The position numbers and the translations under genes were made by a program. Positions 61,074 through 64,000 of a DNA stretch of 64,000 nt are shown in pieces; position 1 is the stretch's first letter, and each line of letters begins with the position of its first letter. Source of the DNA: Akkermansiaceae bacterium (GTDB taxonomy: Bacteria > Verrucomicrobiota > Verrucomicrobiia > Verrucomicrobiales > Akkermansiaceae); contig JANYEC010000033.1 of NCBI GenBank assembly GCA_025363295.1, positions 1-64,000 on the forward strand, given 5' to 3'. Below the pieces are notes generated by a model. That model ran no database searches. It was not told the DNA's origin and was given only the letters and a program-made list of their open reading frames with translations.

Positions 61074-63101
61074 TCACAAGCTCCCCCGACCGTAGCGTTC
61101 GCGAAATTGGCGGAGCAAGTCATCCACGCGATCCGTGTCTGGTGCAGCGGGCGGCGGCGTAGGCTCGGCGGGCGGGTTCGACGAAGCGAAGATAGGCGGC
61201 TCAGCTGGCTGAGAGGAGGGCGCAGGCTCGGGTGAAAAAACTGGCGGGGCCATTTGAAAAGGTGAATCGATTTGTGGCTGATAGGACGCCGTTGACGGTG
61301 GTTGGAATGATGCTGCGGGTGGGTCTTGTGCAAAAATGTCCGGTGCCGCTTGGAAGGGTGAGGCGGAGGCTGGAGGGTTGAATTCAAATGCGGCGGCTGG
61401 CTCGGGCGGAAAAACCGGCGGAGTGACTTGAAATGGTGAATCCAACTGCGGCTGATGGGAGATTACCGGCTCCTGCGAAAATGGAACCGCTGGGGGCTCC
61501 TGTGAAAAAATATCCGGTGCTACATGGAATGGAGACTCGGAAGCTGGCGGGTTGAATTCAAATGCGGCCGTTGGGTCTGGCGAAACGACCTGCGGAGTCA
61601 CTTGAAATGGATTCACTGGCGGCTGATAGGGAACTGCTGGCTCTGAATGACACTGCGCGGATGGCGCAGGCGGTTCGCCGAATGACGGAGCGGCTTGCGG
61701 TGCATCATGCCAATGTTGAGCAGGTGAATGCTCAGGCACATAAACCGGGGGGCACGCCTGAAACGGTGAGTTTACAGCAGTTTCAGCGATGACGGGATTC
61801 GGAAAGAATTGAGGTGCAGGCCATGAGTTAGACTCTTCGTGCGTGGGCACGATTTCAACAGCCGGCGGGGCCAAAACGGGCTCAACCCCAGGCACTACGA
61901 TCGCAGTTTCAGTTCGCGGGATTTCCGTGACCGCCTCGATTTCGGGCCGCTTTGCCTCAGGCACAGAGGCGAGGATTGCAGTGGGGGCGGAATCCATCGC
62001 TGATGCCTTGAGCCAAGCCAGACCCGCCGCACGGATCAGGCCGCGCGCGTGAGTTCCGGTAGAAGCCACGTCGATTTTTTCCAGCACCCGACTTCCCAAT
62101 CCAGGGACGCGAGAATCTAGCAGCGCGATCATCTCAGATTCCGTTAGAGGGTCAAGTTCGATCACCACCTCCGAGAGACGGTCCGCGAGACCACCGCTCA
62201 GTCGGGGAAGGAAGGCACTCTGCCAGATGTCCTGATTGAGAGAGAGAATCACGTCCAAGCGCTCCACCGATTGGCGGAGAGATCCGAGAAAAGCGGCCAA
62301 TCTCAGGGCTGCGGTTTCATCGGCAGAAAATCCTTCGAGGTCATCCGCGACAAGGACGACGCGCATCAGCAGGGAAAGCAGTCCAAGGAGGGATTCCAGC
62401 CGTTCCATGGCTTCATTGTCTGATGGATTTCCCGCATGCACGCTTTCAGCCAGCGCCCTCACGCGGCCCGCATTTTCGACGGGGGTGGCCGCAAATCTGA
62501 ACAAGGCTTCCACCCAGAATGCGACTTCGCGCACAGGCAGCCCGCAATTTTGTGCGAGTTCAAGGCTCAGGCGCTGACCCAGCACCTCAAAATTTTCTTG
62601 TGCCCAGTGCGCGGTCACTGCATTCGGGTGATGGAAGTCAAACGTTTCTATCGGGCGATTTCGTAAGGCCGTGAGCGCACCCTCACGATCCTGACATGGC
62701 ACCTCGCCGGATGCCACTAACGGCTGCAAGGCGATTGCAAATAAACGCCGTGTCACGAGATCTAACACACACATCCCACCCGATGCCGGAAGCGGACGCA
62801 GGAGGCGGCGAAGTGCATCGTCCGTGACCGATGCCGCGTCGATCCGGCAACCAAATCCCGGCTGTAGTGGAATAAATTCGTGAGTCGATCCGAGGTAATG
62901 TTGGACTCGTGAGAGCAAATGCGTCTTTCCATGACCGGCGCGAGGAGCGCGTAGCAGGATGCATCGGCCGGTTTTCTCCAACGGAGCGGTCAGCATGTCA
63001 GACAAGATTTCGTAAGCCCGGCGATTGACCGATTCCGCGTGAGCAGCCGGGATCCGACCGAGGGTTTCGAAAAGCATTTGGAACGGGTGATCGTTGGCCA
63101 T
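61074..63101 (-). CDS. P-loop ATPase with Pro-rich tandem-repeat tail
   Basis: A 675-residue protein. The N-terminal 380 residues form an AAA-like ATPase domain: CILLRAPRAGHGKTHLL is the Walker A loop (Lys59), and MRVVLVADDLEGF a Walker B-like segment. The C-terminal part is a low-complexity Pro/Ala/Phe-rich linker with about 58-residue repeats (SPFQVTPPVFPPEPAAAFEFNPP and variants), ending in a short charged helix DRVDDLLRQFRERYGRGSL that may be a docking peptide. ATG 63101 is used. No known family; it could be a regulatory or bacterial chromatin/secretion ATPase. Confidence 0.7.
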   Translation of the reverse strand: MANDHPFQMLFETLGRIPAAHAESVNRRAYEILSDMLTAPLEKTGRCILLRAPRAGHGKTHLLSRVQHYLGSTHEFIPLQPGFGCRIDAASVTDDALRRLLRPLPASGGMCVLDLVTRRLFAIALQPLVASGEVPCQDREGALTALRNRPIETFDFHHPNAVTAHWAQENFEVLGQRLSLELAQNCGLPVREVAFWVEALFRFAATPVENAGRVRALAESVHAGNPSDNEAMERLESLLGLLSLLMRVVLVADDLEGFSADETAALRLAAFLGSLRQSVERLDVILSLNQDIWQSAFLPRLSGGLADRLSEVVIELDPLTESEMIALLDSRVPGLGSRVLEKIDVASTGTHARGLIRAAGLAWLKASAMDSAPTAILASVPEAKRPEIEAVTEIPRTETAIVVPGVEPVLAPPAVEIVPTHEESNSWPAPQFFPNPVIAETAVNSPFQACPPVYVPEHSPAQHWHDAPQAAPSFGEPPAPSAQCHSEPAVPYQPPVNPFQVTPQVVSPDPTAAFEFNPPASESPFHVAPDIFSQEPPAVPFSQEPVISHQPQLDSPFQVTPPVFPPEPAAAFEFNPPASASPFQAAPDIFAQDPPAASFQPPSTASYQPQIDSPFQMAPPVFSPEPAPSSQPAEPPIFASSNPPAEPTPPPAAPDTDRVDDLLRQFRERYGRGSL
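61203..61640. repeat. Tandem repeat, 174-bp period, within the ATPase gene
   Basis: TGAAAAGGTGAATC-type words recur at 61255, 61429 and 61603, exactly 174 bases apart, so the period is 58 codons and the frame is kept. Two copies are close; the third has diverged. The array encodes the Pro-rich linker and is not a CRISPR array. Confidence 0.85.
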
Positions 63102-63208
63102 GGGGGTATTAAATCGGATTGGACGGAGATTGCATGCCTTTTCGTGATTCACAAGAATAGAGCAGGGAAAATCTTTGGCTTTCCCCTGGGGCTCTGCTTT
63201 TATTGGTC

Positions 63209-63718
63209 ATGACTTCCTATCTTGTGATCACCCTCCTCGGAAATGACCGTCCCGGTTTGGTGAATTCTATCGCAGACATCATCGCCAAACATGGTGGAAA
63301 CTGGCTCGAAAGCCGCATGTCGCGCCTCGCCGGACAATTCGCCGGCATTGCACGGATCGAGTGCCCGCCTGAAGCAGTCTCCGCCCTACTCCTCGAGCTT
63401 CAAGCCCCCGGCATTCCCGGACTAACAATTCAAGCAGTTCATGAAAATGCGGTTGAAACCCTTCCCCGTCGCACGGTGGTCGTCGATGTCGTCGGCAATG
63501 ACCGCCCCGGCATTGTGCGTGAACTCACTGCCGCCATCGCGTACGCGGGAGGAAACGTGGAAGAACTAACCACTGGCCTTGAAAGTGCCCCGATGAGTGG
63601 TCACCCGATGTTCCGCGCCCACGGCATCGTCTCGATCGCGGAAAACACCGAAACCGATATCCTCACCACTGCGATCGAAAGTCTAGGCGGTGATTTGACC
63701 GTGGATCTATCAATCTGA
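63209..63718 (+). CDS. Two-ACT-domain regulatory protein (GcvR-like)
   Basis: A 169-residue protein made of two ACT domains: VITLLGNDRPGLVNSIADIIAKHGGNWLESRMSRLAGQFAGI and VVDVVGNDRPGIVRELTAAIAYAGGNVEELTT. Both carry the NDRPG turn that binds amino acids at the domain interface. GcvR of E. coli, the repressor of glycine cleavage, has the same layout. The ligand and target here are unknown. ATG 63209 is preferred over the TTG two codons upstream. Confidence 0.85.
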   Translation: MTSYLVITLLGNDRPGLVNSIADIIAKHGGNWLESRMSRLAGQFAGIARIECPPEAVSALLLELQAPGIPGLTIQAVHENAVETLPRRTVVVDVVGNDRPGIVRELTAAIAYAGGNVEELTTGLESAPMSGHPMFRAHGIVSIAENTETDILTTAIESLGGDLTVDLSI

Positions 63719-63743
63719 TTGCGGCTAACATAATGAAGAACAT

Positions 63744-63760
63744 GGAACCGCGAATGGATG
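63744..63760. repeat. Degenerate dispersed repeat word
   Basis: GGAACCGCGAATGGATG resembles the AACCGCAGATGGACG start of the repeat after queC with a few changes. The surrounding spacer 63719-63857 is AT-rich and otherwise featureless. Confidence 0.25.
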
Positions 63761-63857
63761 CTATATTCAGATTGAAAATTCGATTAAATCACCTTAGATA
63801 AAGTCAAAAAATCTATTAAAATGTTAGGTTTTTCTACTCCTAAGGGTTGATCTCTGA

Positions 63858-64000
63858 TCAAACCAATTTCCGCGCGAGGTATTCCCGCGAAACCCGCACA
63901 TACTTTTCCGCCCAACTTTTCACCTTCGCTTGCTCCTCTAACGAAAGCGTGCGAACCATTTTCCCTGGAGAACCTAACACCAGCGAGCCCGGCGGAATAA
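63858..64000 (-). CDS. C-terminus of a gamma-carbonic-anhydrase/hexapeptide-repeat protein (partial)
   Basis: The minus-strand frame from the window edge reads IPPGSLVLGSPGKMVRTL, continues for about 28 residues and ends YLARKLV before a TGA at 63860-63858. The PPGSLVLGSPGK(M/V)VR segment is the last coil of the left-handed beta helix in YrdA/gamma-CA-type proteins, followed by the usual C-terminal helix. The metal-binding His residues lie outside the window. Confidence 0.75.
   Translation of the reverse strand, partial: IPPGSLVLGSPGKMVRTLSLEEQAKVKSWAEKYVRVSREYLARKLV

Noticed and set aside
61203..61640. Regularly spaced repeats as a possible CRISPR array
   Set aside because: The 174-bp period is a multiple of three, units are diverged coding sequence in frame, and there are no short conserved repeats with unique spacers.

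Overview
The window is a moderately GC-rich bacterial chromosome segment, dense with housekeeping genes on both strands. Gene content suggests a member of the Verrucomicrobiota (inference, no marker gene checked). Points in favour are a rod-shape mreBCD-PBP2 cluster, paired PilT-type ATPases, many Gfo/Idh/MocA and conserved membrane hypotheticals, a GxxExxY gene, and short dispersed GCAGATGNACGCAGATGAA repeats. Shine-Dalgarno sequences are rarely visible. Starts were therefore chosen by family alignment and overlap with neighbours.

Layout. 1-10 kb: queuosine precursor genes queF-queC, then an accessory, defence-like island on the minus strand (about 1.4-8.5 kb: type IIG restriction-modification protein, DUF488 protein, a gene broken by an in-frame TAG, an unknown protein and a PIN toxin), then queD-folE2. 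10-15.7 kb: aat, a Gre-like factor, an ArsC/Spx-like protein, a VWA protein, lgt, a small ORF plus an EboB-like TatD hydrolase, and fabD. 15.8 kb: tRNA-Asp with a strong terminator. 16-26 kb: a membrane protein, two Gfo/Idh/MocA oxidoreductases, accA, a LysM protein with a dead L,D-transpeptidase-like domain, acpP, class II aldolase, a VC0807-like membrane protein and a pterin dehydratase. 26-36 kb: an active L,D-transpeptidase lipoprotein, a LysE remnant, acnA, ispD, an M16 peptidase, a YwaF-like protein, an atypical SDR and a photolyase-related protein lacking its usual Fe-S cysteines. 36-46.4 kb: fabG, sixA, parA, mreB-mreC-mreD-mrdA, RNase E/G and pyruvate kinase. 46.4-50.7 kb: orphan DNA methyltransferase, two PilT-family ATPases, a membrane protein and a GGQ release-factor-like protein. 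50.7-63.1 kb, all minus strand: msrA, a metallo-beta-lactamase-fold protein, pyrF, a DoxX/MauE protein and the Complex I genes nuoF, nuoE and nuoD. The Complex I genes are interrupted by an mprF-virJ pair and by a GxxExxY gene enclosed in 17-bp inverted repeats. A P-loop ATPase with a 58-residue tandem repeat lies upstream of nuoD. The window ends with an ACT-domain protein and the tail of a gamma-carbonic-anhydrase-like gene.

How the genes work together. FolE2, QueD, QueC and QueF cover GTP to preQ1 except for QueE, which is not seen. FabD, FabG, AcpP and AccA belong to fatty-acid synthesis but are dispersed. MreBCD and PBP2 form the elongasome without RodA in view. MprF and the VirJ-type hydrolase probably make and remodel aminoacyl-phosphatidylglycerol.

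The strongest unusual signals are the inverted-repeat GxxExxY cassette, the restriction island splitting the que genes, and several enzymes that keep their fold but have lost a catalytic or cofactor residue (PilT-like ATPase, photolyase relative, YkuD-like domain, SDR, and a pyruvate kinase altered at its K+ site).
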